64,000 nt of DNA from Candidatus Limnocylindrales bacterium (GCA_035559535.1 DATMBG010000017.1:1-64000); one strand, 5' to 3'. Positions 51,630-63,213 are shown, counted from the first letter of the stretch. Program-made: numbers and translations. The notes: generated by a model from the letters alone, not told the origin.

Positions 51630-52107
51630 GACTCGATTATCGGACCTGGGATCTAGACACCCCCTTGCCCCCCTATGCGTCAGGTTAAGCTGAAAAGCCC
51701 CATTAGGGGATTCGGAAATTCAGAATTTCTTCAAGCTTTGTAGCTGTTAAACAGGTCGCCCCGCCGAGGCTAACCCTCTTATCCTGGCACGTAGACCCCT
51801 TGCCTCCTCCAGGGGGATTTAGAAAGTTGCTCACCCCATTCCCCCCTGGAGGGAATCTTTCAAGGGAATCTTTTTTACTAACCTGGCCCTCTTCCTGCAT
51901 CGGGAAAGGGGAACTCGGGGATTGCCTAGGTCTCAATGCTCCCTCTTCCCTGGAAGGGAAGAGGAGTCAAAAGGGTTATCGTATAATGAGATCCAATCTA
52001 ATGGAGGCCATACTTAAAAACATAAAAAATCTTCCACTAATCCTTGACACAGGCGAATAGAACCTATTATGTAATAGTAGAGTCTGTTTTTACCGAAGTT
52101 TAAAGAA
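51630..52107. repeat. Dispersed repeat copy and hairpins before the glycosyltransferase
   Basis: From about 51655 to 51840 the DNA matches the interior of the 60.7-kb element. Shared blocks are AGGTTAAGCTGAAAAG, TTCAGAATTT-TTCAAGCT, TTAAACAGGT and CTTATCCTGG. Further right is a hairpin with CTCTTCCCT/AGGGAAGAG arms. A promoter follows at 52044. No ORF is supported. Confidence 0.65.
52044..52072 (+). promoter_or_regulatory. Promoter of the membrane glycosyltransferase gene
   Basis: TTGACA (52044-52049), a 17-nt spacer and TTATGT (52067-52072), or TATGTA one base further. Start would be near 52079, about 30 nt before the coding start. Confidence 0.6.
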
Positions 52108-53742
52108 TTGCGGCGATTTTCTTTAAAATCTCTTACAACTTCCAGGTTTACAACCTTTCGAGATCTTCCTCATCGATCCGATAGAAGATTTATATCCTTA
52201 TCCCGGAGTCTGAAGGACAAATATCGAACAAGCAGACACCTACAGGTCATTCTGATATTAGTTTTTATTTTTGTTAATCTTATTCTGTATATCAACCGGG
52301 TTCCTTTATTCCACGAAGAGCCAAGAAGGGCTATCATTGCCCAGGAAATGATCCTAACCGGAGACTATATCATTCCAAAAGTTTATCAAGAATTTTATCA
52401 TAAAAAACCTCCTCTACATAACTGGCTAATGGTGGCTGTTTCCATCAGAGATGGGATTGTTTCAAATTTTAATGCCCGGATAGTCTCTGTGGCTTCTCTA
52501 CTGTTGGTGGGTATAACCGTTTACCTCCTTTTGTTACGAATTTCCGTTGATATGGCCTTTGTTGCTTTTGTTGTGTCGGTGACCAATTATTCAATGTTAT
52601 ATGAGTATGGAAACAAAGCAGAGCCTGAAATCCTGCAAGTTTTGTTCACCTGGCTGGCCTATTTTTTCTATATTAAAAATCCTGCTGATATAAGATATAT
52701 TATGATCTCTTCGGTATGTATGGGGTTGGGAATTCTAACCAAGGGGGTATCACCCTTATTTTTCTATCCCGGCCTGATCCTTCACGCTCTATTGAATCCG
52801 GAGATCAGGATTAAAAGATTAAAGTCTTTATTTTTTCATTTGCTGTTCTCGTCAATACTTCCATTAACCTGGGTCGTATTATATTATTTTCGCACCGATA
52901 GCCATAGCTTTATAAATGGATTTTTATTCGAGGTGGGAGGGAGAGCAAAGGGAAATTTTAAGAAATTTTTATCTTATCTGCTGATTTATCCCTGGGAGGT
53001 TTTGGCAGCTTTACTACCCTGGTCCTTGGTTCTATTTTTTACCTTCAAAAAGGAGAAAATCAAAAACGAGGTTTACGAATCCAGTTTCCTGATCTTTGCC
53101 AGTTCGTTTTTAATTTTCATGATAATTGCCGGTAGTAGAAGCAGGCATCTGATGCCGGCATTTCCGTTTTTTGCTGTCGTAGCCGCCTTTCATATAAACC
53201 CTCCTAAGCCCTTAAACCAAACATTTAGTCGACTGTCTTTTTGGATTTTCTCAGGAGTGTGTTTATCGGCAGGAATTTACTTTTTGAGAGGGAGTTTTTA
53301 TGTTAATGGGGTTGTCTTTTTTCTATTAGCCATTATCTCCAGTTTAATATCCCGAAGACAGTACCGGATTCTGGATTACATTCTTATCCTTTCCCTCCTT
53401 TACCTGGTCGCTTATGAAAATGGGATTTATTTTCATAGGATAGAAACGCGTCCAGATTATAAAGATACGGCGGGTCTTCTTGTTAAAGACCTTGATAAAA
53501 ACAAACCTATAGTGATTGATAACGAGGTAGTCCATATGCGCCTGGCTTTAGATATTGAAAGAACCATCAGAAAGCCGATTTATTCCAGGCGTAGTGCAAA
53601 TTTTGGTGACTATTATCTGATAGCAGGGCCTCAGTCCTTGAATCCTTATTGTAGAGAGCTATCCCGGATAAATTATCCGAAAGAGATCTTACAAATAGTT
53701 TCGGTTTCTGTAGCCCATTGTAACAAAAAAAATATTCCATAA
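52108..53742 (+). CDS. ArnT/PMT-like (GT39/GT83) integral-membrane glycosyltransferase
   Basis: About 544 residues with a basic Ser/Arg-rich N-terminal tail (about 1-45) and some ten transmembrane segments. The first luminal loop has HEEPRRAIIAQEMILTGDYI, the D/E-E-P-R-R acceptor motif of ArnT and related enzymes. The next loop has HKKPPLHNW and TKGVSP. Such enzymes move a sugar from a polyprenyl-phosphate donor to lipid or protein outside the membrane. A TTG start at 52108 is used and is uncertain. The gene is more AT-rich than its neighbours, which may point to later acquisition. No LPS cluster is adjacent. Confidence 0.85.
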   Translation: MRRFSLKSLTTSRFTTFRDLPHRSDRRFISLSRSLKDKYRTSRHLQVILILVFIFVNLILYINRVPLFHEEPRRAIIAQEMILTGDYIIPKVYQEFYHKKPPLHNWLMVAVSIRDGIVSNFNARIVSVASLLLVGITVYLLLLRISVDMAFVAFVVSVTNYSMLYEYGNKAEPEILQVLFTWLAYFFYIKNPADIRYIMISSVCMGLGILTKGVSPLFFYPGLILHALLNPEIRIKRLKSLFFHLLFSSILPLTWVVLYYFRTDSHSFINGFLFEVGGRAKGNFKKFLSYLLIYPWEVLAALLPWSLVLFFTFKKEKIKNEVYESSFLIFASSFLIFMIIAGSRSRHLMPAFPFFAVVAAFHINPPKPLNQTFSRLSFWIFSGVCLSAGIYFLRGSFYVNGVVFFLLAIISSLISRRQYRILDYILILSLLYLVAYENGIYFHRIETRPDYKDTAGLLVKDLDKNKPIVIDNEVVHMRLALDIERTIRKPIYSRRSANFGDYYLIAGPQSLNPYCRELSRINYPKEILQIVSVSVAHCNKKNIP

Positions 53743-53894
53743 GATGGGTCTTGCTTCACCTTGCCGGGTAAAATTTGAAGTGGATATTCCGACCCTTTTA
53801 GTTGCAAAGAGGGGGCTATTACTATAACTTACAGGTAGTGTCTAAAACTACCCGGGATAGTCAATTTAATTGAGAATGTCTTATTCAAAATTAG

Positions 53895-54803
53895 ATGGAA
53901 AAAGGTAACAGGATGAAAGGATCCTGGTGGAAGGGAAAAATGCGTTTCAACGCAATAACTGAAGTTCTAAGAAGGGGGATTCCTGGAAGGGAAAAAATCG
54001 TTGGATACTTTCTCTATCCCATGATGTTTCTTAGTTTTATCGTGGGACTTATTTTTTCACAGGACGGGCTTTTTGCCTCTCCAACGTCCTCAACTCCTGG
54101 GGAATTTACAAACAGTATTGGCATGGAGTTTGTGTTAATTCCAGCAGGTAGTTTTTTAATGGGTGCCGATAAGAGTCGAGAAGAGGAAGCAACACGGGAA
54201 GAAATGCCTCAGCACAGGGTAACGATCAGTAAGGCATTTTACATGGGCAAATATGAGGTCACTCAGGAGCAATGGGTTGCCGTCATGGGAAAGAATCCGA
54301 GTAGATTTGAAAATCCTAAAAATCCGGTGGAGAGCGTTTCCTGGCCCGATGTTCAGGAGTTTATCGACCGGCTGAATGCCCGGGAAGGTGGAAAGCACTA
54401 TCGCCTGCCGACAGAAGCGGAGTGGGAGTATGCCGTGCGAGCGGGAACTACAACCAAGTATTTTTTTGGGGATGATAAAGAGCTGTTAGCCCAGTATGGC
54501 TGGTATGCGAAAAACTCTGGAAATCGAACCCATCCGGTGGGTCAGCTCAAACCTAATCCCTGGGGTCTTTACGATGTATATGGGAACGTATGGGAATGGT
54601 TACAGGACCTGTATGATGAGAATTATTATCAATACAGTCCGGATATAGATCCACCGGGACCGTCTGAAGGTATAAATCGGGCGGTTCGTGGGGGTGGTTG
54701 GAACGTTATCGCACGGTTCTGTCGATCCGCAAACCGGGATTGGTATGCTCCGGATAATCGTCTTGGTCGACTGGGTTTTCGTTTAGTGCGGACGATGGAG
54801 TAA
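53895..54803 (+). CDS. Exported SUMF1/FGE-like domain protein
   Basis: The 302-residue protein has an N-terminal membrane or signal segment (FLYPMMFLSFIVGLIF, about residues 36-55) and a SUMF1 (formylglycine-generating-enzyme) fold. Signatures are IGMEFVLIPAGSFLMGADKS, YEVTQEQW, RLPTEAEWEYAVRAG, DVYGNVWEWLQDLY and AVRGGGWN. True FGE has a catalytic Cys pair in the C-terminal part; here only one Cys is seen, in RFCRSANRDW. So it is probably a non-catalytic or different-function member. The start could also be the ATG at 53913. It is followed 53 nt later by a P1 peptidase gene. Confidence 0.87.
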   Translation: MEKGNRMKGSWWKGKMRFNAITEVLRRGIPGREKIVGYFLYPMMFLSFIVGLIFSQDGLFASPTSSTPGEFTNSIGMEFVLIPAGSFLMGADKSREEEATREEMPQHRVTISKAFYMGKYEVTQEQWVAVMGKNPSRFENPKNPVESVSWPDVQEFIDRLNAREGGKHYRLPTEAEWEYAVRAGTTTKYFFGDDKELLAQYGWYAKNSGNRTHPVGQLKPNPWGLYDVYGNVWEWLQDLYDENYYQYSPDIDPPGPSEGINRAVRGGGWNVIARFCRSANRDWYAPDNRLGRLGFRLVRTME

Positions 54804-54856
54804 TTCGGGTTCTTTGATCCTGTCCAACGTAACCTGATTCGAGAGGAATTAGACCT

Positions 54857-56032
54857 GTGCCAAAAATCCTAAGCTTATTTCTTGTCTTGTTCCTGGTTCT
54901 CCACACTATGTCGGTTCAGGGCAAACCCCGGGCCCGGGATCTGGGGATTCCGTTTGAAGGAACGCCAGGACCGTTCAATGCTATTACCGATGTGAAAGGG
55001 GTAGAGGTTGGACATACGACTCTCATCTTCGGTCATGGAAAACTCCAGGTGGGAGTTGGGCCTGTTCGAACAGGGGTTACTGCCATATTGCCCAGGGGCA
55101 AAAAATCCAAAGATCCGGCCTTTGCAGGCTGGTTCTCGCTGAACGGTAATGGAGAGATGACGGGAACTACCTGGGTGGAGGAATCCGGCTTTTTAGAGGG
55201 TCCGGTTATGCTCACCAATACCCATAGTGTGGGAGTCGTTCGAGATGCTGTTATAGCATGGCAGATAAAGAATGGTCTGCTGTTTCAACCCTTTTCTTAT
55301 CCGGTGGTAGCTGAAACCTATGATGGTTTTTTAAATGATATTAACGGATTTCACATTCGGAGGGAGCATGTATGGGCAGCTCTGGAAAATTCCAGATCGG
55401 GAGAGGTCTTGGAGGGGAATGTCGGCGGAGGTACCGGAATGATTTGCTACGGGTTCAAAGGGGGTATTGGGACAGCCTCGAGAAAACTTAGCGAACAATC
55501 CGGTACTTACACATTAGGTGTGCTGGTACAGGCCAATTTTGGTCGCAGGGATCAACTTCGAATTGCAGGAGTTCCGGTCGGTCTTGAGATTAACGAAGAT
55601 CCACCTTATGCTCCCAAGGAAGCTCATCTGATTCCTGAAATCGACGGTTCCATCATTGTGGTTGTTGCAACAGACGCACCTCTATTACCCCATCAATTGA
55701 AACGGATTGCTCGACGGGTATCTCTGGGCATTGCGCGAACTGGAGGGGTAGCTCTGAATAGCTCGGGGGATCTTTTTATCGCCTTTTCAACGGCAAATCC
55801 TGGAATTGCTGGCTCTGAAGGGGTTGCACCCTTAAGGATGCTTCCAAACCAACAACTGAATCCTTTCTTTGAAGCAACGGTGCAGGCAACCGAAGAAGCA
55901 ATTATCAATGCCTTAATTGCTGCAGAAACCATGGTAGGAGTTGACGATCATAAAGTAATCGCTATTCCCCAGGATCGTCTGAGAGAAGTAATGGGAAAAT
56001 ATAATCGTTTAAAGGAACCGAACCAAGAATAG
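54857..56032 (+). CDS. P1-family aminopeptidase/D-esterase (DmpA-like), exported
   Basis: A 391-residue self-processing Ntn-type peptidase. A signal peptide (LSLFLVLFLVLHTMSVQG) precedes the mature start. The DmpA/BapA patterns are present: NAITDVKGVEVGHTTL, VMLTNTHSVGVVRDA, GNVGGGTGMICYGFKGG, and the nucleophile Ser in ALNSSGDLFIAFSTAN. Cleavage before that Ser activates such enzymes. They release N-terminal residues, or D-amino acids and beta-peptides. The start is a GTG with GAGAGGAA upstream. It lies beside the SUMF1 gene on the same strand. Confidence 0.9.
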   Translation: MPKILSLFLVLFLVLHTMSVQGKPRARDLGIPFEGTPGPFNAITDVKGVEVGHTTLIFGHGKLQVGVGPVRTGVTAILPRGKKSKDPAFAGWFSLNGNGEMTGTTWVEESGFLEGPVMLTNTHSVGVVRDAVIAWQIKNGLLFQPFSYPVVAETYDGFLNDINGFHIRREHVWAALENSRSGEVLEGNVGGGTGMICYGFKGGIGTASRKLSEQSGTYTLGVLVQANFGRRDQLRIAGVPVGLEINEDPPYAPKEAHLIPEIDGSIIVVVATDAPLLPHQLKRIARRVSLGIARTGGVALNSSGDLFIAFSTANPGIAGSEGVAPLRMLPNQQLNPFFEATVQATEEAIINALIAAETMVGVDDHKVIAIPQDRLREVMGKYNRLKEPNQE

Positions 56033-56048
56033 ATTCTTGGTTCGATAG

Positions 56049-56549
56049 TCTGAAGGGAAAGAAGTTGGTACCTCACCGGAGCAAACCCTTCAAATCTTCA
56101 GTGAAACCCTCAGTCAACGTCCACCGATCGTTGCTCCGATAACCCTGGAACCCGGTGAAGCCCTTTTCTGGTCCTGGCGAACCCATACGGATCCCTTTTG
56201 GTTTCGTAGTGTTCTACCCCGTGTAGAACGTCGCCGCCATATTCGTAAATACGCAGAGGGAGAGCTTGGCCCGGATAAAAGCTTTTACTTCCGAGGCCCT
56301 GGGGGAAAACTTAATTTACGCGCCCAAAATCTCGTGCTTTTCATCCAACTGGCAGAAAGAGTCGATGATACCACTTGGCTCTACCATCTCCAAAGAGGAG
56401 ATTATTCCCGCTGGTTCCGGGAGGCAATCAAAGACGAAGATCTTGCAACCGAAGTTAGCCACATCGAGGAACAAACCAACCTTTCTCCTCAGGAAAGTCG
56501 TCATCTGATCAAAGCAGCTATTGAGAAACGCTATACGACCCCCGCCTGA
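56049..56549 (+). pseudogene. Truncated HAD-type hydrolase remnant (C-terminal part)
   Basis: An open frame of about 166 codons without a usable start reads cleanly from a stop at 56046 to TGA at 56549. Its segments RKYAEGELGPDKSFYFRGP, KLNLRAQNLVLFIQLAERVD, TWLYHLQRGDYSRWFR and IKDEDLA resemble the C-terminal region of a bacterial HAD-superfamily hydrolase group as I recall it. The N-terminal catalytic part with the DxD motif is missing, so the gene is probably decayed or 5'-truncated. An internal ATG at 56334 could still make a 71-residue peptide. It follows the P1 peptidase stop by 16 nt. Confidence 0.6.
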
Positions 56550-57136
56550 TCTCATCCAAAATCTTTCCCTTCCTTTCCAATTAACTCCAACGGTTTTGGA
56601 ATGGTTATAGACTTTCCTTCTTTAACAAAGAATTTAAATCCTAAACCATCATCCAATTTTCTTTGACACTTTGGAAGATACCTGCTAAGGTCAGATTAAT
56701 ATCCTGATGCCCATTCGTTATGAAAAGATTACCTGCTTGCGTAAGGGTGATCCTTGTAATTACCCCTGAATAGGGTAGCCAGAAGTAGAGCTACCCTCAG
56801 GGTTTATACGGTGTTTCAATGGGAAAATGGTATCATTCCATATAAAAATGTTGCTGGATGTTTAGGAACAACCTGTGGAGTCGCCCTTAGAGAAAGTAGC
56901 TATTAGATAGCGTAGCAACTGGAAGTTGTCCCTACCACTCTACAACATTTCAAGTAGAAATAGGATTAGCCTGCCTCTTTGAAAAATCCCGTTGAGGAGT
57001 TAACTCATCCCCTACTGCCGTGTTTCTAATTTTAGAAGATAAAAAACCTGAAGGATATTCAGGATAATTCAAAACCTCGAATAAATCCAATCTTGTCGTA
57101 GGTTAAACAACCTATAGACCTAAAGAAGGAGGACCT
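56550..57136. other. Gene-free spacer
   Basis: No convincing ORF is seen. A hairpin GGGTAGC...GCTACCC lies near 56778-56804 without a T-run. On the minus strand at about 56570-56760 short open stretches in two frames could be the remains of a coding sequence, but I recognise no family. A strong ribosome site (GAAGGAGGA) ends the region. Confidence 0.4.
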
Positions 57137-59047
57137 ATGAAATACTTTTTTATGCTATGGGCGCAAAAGCCCCGCTTACGAAGTTTACTGGTTTCCACCC
57201 TGGGGATGGTCCTGGTAGGGCTGCTTCTATCCCCGTATGGCTGGGCCGAAAATCCAACAGGTTATATTCCCTCTTTTAAGGCCCGGGTGACGGCCTTATG
57301 GTTTTTTGAAAGTGGGGCCACCGCACCACCTCTCAAAGAAAGGAACTATGATATTCGTTTTGGAGATTCAGAGGCACGATTCATTTTTTGGGAGCTGAAT
57401 CTTGAACATCCAGCCCCGGGTCGTCAGGTTAACCTTGCCATCGAGGCTTTCTGGTACCGTCCCGATGGAAGTCTTCTTAGAAAACAGGTTCTAAAGACTT
57501 CTATAGAACCCAATTGGACCTGGTCTTATCAAACCTTTGGTTATGGCTGGGATGAGCCGGGACATTGGGAAGCCGGTTCTTATCATGTAGATTTGTATGT
57601 GGAAGGGAATATGATCGCCAGGGGTTCGTTCAAAATATCTAAGACAAAAGATTTCGGCTTCCTGGACAATATCAGTAAAAAAATGTTCGATGAAGATACC
57701 AGTAAAAAAATGCTTGATACCTCAACACCCACGAATCTTATCCCATCTATTAAAGCCAAAGTAACTTCTTTAAAATTTTTTGAGAGCGGTTATGATATGA
57801 CTCCCCATAAGGAGAGAGTTTATAGGGATCGTTTTGCAAAGTCAGATACCAGGTACATTTTTTGGGAACTTAATCTTGAACATCCGGCTCCGGGTCGCTG
57901 GGTTAATTTGCCCCTTGAAGTTTTCTGGTACCGTATGGATACTAATCCTATTACGCTCGTTAAACGGCAGGTTCATCAAACCTCCCTCCAGTCTGACTGG
58001 ACCTGGTCTTATCATAATAACGGTTATGGTTGGGATGAGCCTGATCGCTGGGAGGCCGGCTCTTATCAGGTGGATATATTTGTTGAGGAAACGAAAGTTG
58101 CAAGTGGTACCTTTGAAATTTATGGGGCAGGTCCCTCCACCGGAAAGGTTACAGACAAGACCCCAGAACCTGAAAGCCCGGCAACTTATATTCCTTCCCT
58201 TCGGGCTACAGTAAATTCGTTGCAGTTCTTCGAGAGTGGTAAAGAAGTACCTCCCTATGGGCAAAGGGCTTATGAACATCGCTTTGCCAAATCAAAGGCC
58301 CGACTCATTAATTGGGAATTACTCCTGGATTGGGAACCTACGCCTCCTACTCAGAAACCTGTAACGGACTTTACCATTAAATCTATCTGGTATCGTCCAG
58401 ATGGCAGTGTTCTTACAAGACAACCAAAAGAAGCGCATCGAGATGCCGACTGGACCCAATCTTACCATCTCCTAGGTTATGGTTGGGAGAATCCTGGGAA
58501 CTGGGAGCCTGGCTCTTATCGGGTAGACTTATATATCGAGGGGAAGAAGGTAGCCGGTGGCTCATTTGAAATTTATGAGGATTATTCGGCTCCGACTCAT
58601 TCGGATCTTGGGGAGGAAGCTAAGAAGGCAAAGGAAAAAAATGAATCCAAAATTACGTGGTTCAGAGATCTCAATAAAGCCCTGGAAGCTGTTTTTCTTC
58701 TGGAAAAACCTCTTGTGATTATGTTCTCGGGGGGAATGAATGTGGATGGAATTATCTATGATGATAAAATGGTTGCTCTGGCCGATAAAGCGGTATTTCT
58801 CGTTGTGGATTCTGGAACGGTGACGGGTACGAAGAACACGCAAGCAGAAAGGATTGAAAAGCTCTTTGGAGTCCAGGGAACATATCCCCAGGTTCTCCTG
58901 GCAAGGGTCTACTTCGACAAAGGGCCAGATACCTCCCTAAAGTGGCAAGAAAAGCCGGGAGATGATCCGGTATGGTTCAAAGTGTTAGGATACTCAAAGG
59001 AACAGGGCGGCTATCTCGAAAAAATCGTATCGTGGCTGGGTAAGTAA
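57137..59047 (+). CDS. Exported three-repeat protein with thioredoxin-like C-terminal domain
   Basis: The 636-residue protein has a signal peptide (about 1-37, LLVSTLGMVLVGLLLSPYG). Three copies of a roughly 125-residue module follow, at 43-167, 201-329 and 351-480. Each begins YIPSxKAxV, then LxFFESG, RFxxSxARxIxWELxLE, FWYRxDG, a W-T-x-S-Y box, GYGWDEP and ends WEAGSYxVDLYVEG. They look like beta-sandwich binding modules. Residues about 505-636 resemble a thioredoxin fold (KPLVIMFSGG, GVQGTYPQVLLA), but the CxxC is absent (GMNVDG instead). I do not recognise the repeat family. It is monocistronic, with a strong ribosome site. Confidence 0.75.
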   Translation: MKYFFMLWAQKPRLRSLLVSTLGMVLVGLLLSPYGWAENPTGYIPSFKARVTALWFFESGATAPPLKERNYDIRFGDSEARFIFWELNLEHPAPGRQVNLAIEAFWYRPDGSLLRKQVLKTSIEPNWTWSYQTFGYGWDEPGHWEAGSYHVDLYVEGNMIARGSFKISKTKDFGFLDNISKKMFDEDTSKKMLDTSTPTNLIPSIKAKVTSLKFFESGYDMTPHKERVYRDRFAKSDTRYIFWELNLEHPAPGRWVNLPLEVFWYRMDTNPITLVKRQVHQTSLQSDWTWSYHNNGYGWDEPDRWEAGSYQVDIFVEETKVASGTFEIYGAGPSTGKVTDKTPEPESPATYIPSLRATVNSLQFFESGKEVPPYGQRAYEHRFAKSKARLINWELLLDWEPTPPTQKPVTDFTIKSIWYRPDGSVLTRQPKEAHRDADWTQSYHLLGYGWENPGNWEPGSYRVDLYIEGKKVAGGSFEIYEDYSAPTHSDLGEEAKKAKEKNESKITWFRDLNKALEAVFLLEKPLVIMFSGGMNVDGIIYDDKMVALADKAVFLVVDSGTVTGTKNTQAERIEKLFGVQGTYPQVLLARVYFDKGPDTSLKWQEKPGDDPVWFKVLGYSKEQGGYLEKIVSWLGK

Positions 59048-59049
59048 TA

Positions 59050-59095
59050 GTAAAAACCCAAAGTAGGGCGAAATGATGTCTCGCCCTACTTTGGG
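59050..59095 (-). terminator. Terminator between convergent genes, oriented for the NrfD gene
   Basis: A perfect 15-bp stem (59057-59071 with 59081-59095; CCCAAAGTAGGGCGA and its complement) has a 9-nt loop. On the minus strand it is followed by TTTTTA. It may also stop plus-strand transcription, though no T-run follows on that side. Confidence 0.8.
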
Positions 59096-59136
59096 CAGGT
59101 TTAAGAAAGGGGGGGTTTTGAAAGAGTTTCTTGGCA

Positions 59137-60540
59137 TTAATCTTCAATATAATCGGCCAGTTCCCTCACCTCTGCCTGGGGTAGAAGCGTTCGCATTTCA
59201 AAGATAGAAATCATGGGGAGGAATCGAATAAATAGAAACAGCAGGGCAAGAAATAAGCCGATGGTTCCTATAAAGGTTACTACATCCCATACAGTGGGAT
59301 AGTACATGTCCCAGGATGAGGGGAGGAAATCTCGATGTAAACTTGTAATAACAATAACAAAGCGCTCCAACCACATCCCCGTATTGACGATAAGTGCAAT
59401 GATAAAGAGTCCCCACACACTTGTTCTCACCCGTTTAAACCAAAGTACCTGGGGTACGACTACATTGCATGCCATAAGGGCCCAATAAAATGGGGCATAG
59501 GGTCCATAGATCCGGTTGAGAATCAGATACTCTTCGTAACGGTTCCCACTGTACCACGCCATGAAAGTCTCCATCAGATATCCGTAAGCGACCATGAGTC
59601 CGGTGGCCAGGAGGATTTTCGCCATATTCTGGAGGTGCCGTAAGGTAATGAAATCTTCAAGTCCATAGACGGCCCGAAGGGGAATGGCCAGGGTTAGCAC
59701 CATAGCAAAACCGGAATAAATGGCCCCTGCGACAAAATAAGGGGGAAAAATCGTTGCATGCCAGCCTGGAAGGATGGATATGGAAAAGTCAAAACTGACA
59801 ACGGTATGAACCGAAACCACCAGAGGCGTGGCTAATCCGGCGAGTAAAAGATACGCAGTCTCGTAACGGTGCCAGTGTCTGGCAGAACCCCGCCAGCCCA
59901 TGGCCAAAACACCATAAATAATTTGACCCAGGCGGCTTTGCGCCCGGTCGCGTAGAGTGGCTAAGTCCGGGATTAATCCAACATACCAAAATAACAGCGA
60001 TACAGTAAAGTAAGTCAGGACGGCAAATACATCCCATACCAGGGGGCTTCGAAACTGGGGTTGAATCCCCATGGTGTTTGGATAGGGAAGTAGCCAATAG
60101 AAGAACCAGGGCCGTCCAAGATGAAGAAGCGGGAAGAGGCCTGCACAGGCCACTGCAAACAACGTCATCGCTTCAGCAAAGCGGTTGATAGAGGTCCGCC
60201 ATTCTTGCCTCAACAGTAATAAAATAGCCGATATCAAAGTTCCGGCATGACCGATTCCAATCCACCAGACAAAATTAACAATGGCAAAACCCCAGGCAAC
60301 GGGAATATTTATACCCCAGATTCCAACTCCCTTTATCAGGAGATAGCCGGTTGCGAACATCAGTAGCATAACGATCATAAACGATAGCCCGAAACCCACA
60401 TACCAACCCCAGGAAACTTTACGGGTTAATACAATGGAGCTGATTTTATCTGTGATGGATTCAAAGGTATATCCCGGCTGGATGACCGGAGGAGGCCCAA
60501 CAGATTCCCGTGTTTGTTTGTGCATGCGTTCCGCCTTCAT
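59137..60540 (-). CDS. NrfD/PsrC (ActC-like) quinol oxidoreductase membrane subunit
   Basis: A 467-residue protein of about 10 transmembrane segments. Blocks [31 protein letters not shown] and [13 protein letters not shown] are typical of the NrfD family. They match best the ActC subunit of alternative complex III, which exchanges electrons between the quinone pool and periplasmic or heme partners. The usual companions (cytochrome ActA, iron-sulfur ActB, ActD/E/F) are not in this window. The stretch upstream is 870 bp of repeats, not genes. It may be an orphan paralogue or part of a split complex encoded elsewhere. The start ATG at 60540 has no clear ribosome site. Confidence 0.9.
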   Translation of the reverse strand: MKAERMHKQTRESVGPPPVIQPGYTFESITDKISSIVLTRKVSWGWYVGFGLSFMIVMLLMFATGYLLIKGVGIWGINIPVAWGFAIVNFVWWIGIGHAGTLISAILLLLRQEWRTSINRFAEAMTLFAVACAGLFPLLHLGRPWFFYWLLPYPNTMGIQPQFRSPLVWDVFAVLTYFTVSLLFWYVGLIPDLATLRDRAQSRLGQIIYGVLAMGWRGSARHWHRYETAYLLLAGLATPLVVSVHTVVSFDFSISILPGWHATIFPPYFVAGAIYSGFAMVLTLAIPLRAVYGLEDFITLRHLQNMAKILLATGLMVAYGYLMETFMAWYSGNRYEEYLILNRIYGPYAPFYWALMACNVVVPQVLWFKRVRTSVWGLFIIALIVNTGMWLERFVIVITSLHRDFLPSSWDMYYPTVWDVVTFIGTIGLFLALLFLFIRFLPMISIFEMRTLLPQAEVRELADYIED

Positions 60541-62504
<1,964 letters not shown>

Positions 62505-62507
62505 GGG

Positions 62508-62672
62508 ATGGAGGATGCTTCTGCAGAGACAGGCGTTCCAACCACTTTCCAACAAAGGGAGAAATATAAAGAGCTTTATCGTCCTGGGATGTTACGGTTT
62601 ATTTTCTTAGAAGAACATCCGTTATTTACTCAGGTGGATAGAATTTATCATGAAACGTTGTCCATGGGCTAA
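62508..62672 (+). CDS. Possible 54-residue small ORF before tag
   Basis: An ATG at 62508 opens a 54-codon frame after TAAGGG, 3 nt past the add stop, and overlaps the start of tag by 23 nt. The sequence (MEDASAETGVPTTFQ at the start, then charged/aromatic) resembles no family I know. It may be a real translational coupler or chance. Confidence is low. Confidence 0.2.
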   Translation: MEDASAETGVPTTFQQREKYKELYRPGMLRFIFLEEHPLFTQVDRIYHETLSMG

Positions 62673-63213
62673 AACAGAATGGTATATAGCTTATCATGAT
62701 AAAGAGTGGGGTGTACCGGTGCATGATGACAGGATCTTATTTGAGTTTCTAATTTTAGAAGGTATGCAGGCTGGATTGAGTTGGGAAACTATCTTAAAAA
62801 AACGTGATACCTATGGTATGGCTTTTGACCGTTTCGATCCACGTATCATAGCCGGGTACGATATCCATAAAGTCAACGAACTTCTTGCCAATCCGGGTAT
62901 TGTTCGTAATCGGCTCAAGATCATGGCTGCCATTCAAAATGCTAAAGCATTCCTTGCCGTGCAGAGGGAGTTTAACAGCTTTGACGCCTATATTTGGCGA
63001 TTTGTAAACGGAAAGCCCAAACAGAATAGCTGGAAAACGCTCCAGGAGATTCCGGCCCGAACACCCGAATCTGAGGCATTAAGCAAAGATTTAATACGTC
63101 GTGGCTTCAAATTTGTCGGTTCAACCATCTGCTACGCTTTTATGCAAGCTGTGGGAATGGTCAATGATCACCTGGTAGATTGCTTTCGGTATACGGAAAT
63201 AGCGAGACTTTAA
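62650..63213 (+). CDS. tag: DNA-3-methyladenine glycosylase I
   Basis: This base-excision repair enzyme removes 3-methyladenine from DNA. At 187 residues it has the standard length. The zinc ligands are Cys in MKRCPWAK, His in YHDKEWG, and the C-terminal His and Cys in NDHLVDCF. The helix-hairpin-helix region with QAGLSWETILKKR and the FDRFDP block also match TagI. It is between add and an amidohydrolase gene with short spacers, all on the plus strand. No ada or alkA gene is near. Confidence 0.97.
   Translation: MKRCPWAKTEWYIAYHDKEWGVPVHDDRILFEFLILEGMQAGLSWETILKKRDTYGMAFDRFDPRIIAGYDIHKVNELLANPGIVRNRLKIMAAIQNAKAFLAVQREFNSFDAYIWRFVNGKPKQNSWKTLQEIPARTPESEALSKDLIRRGFKFVGSTICYAFMQAVGMVNDHLVDCFRYTEIARL

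Noticed and set aside
56570-56760. Minus-strand coding gene in the spacer
   Set aside because: Short open stretches change frame and lack starts; at most a remnant, with no recognisable family.
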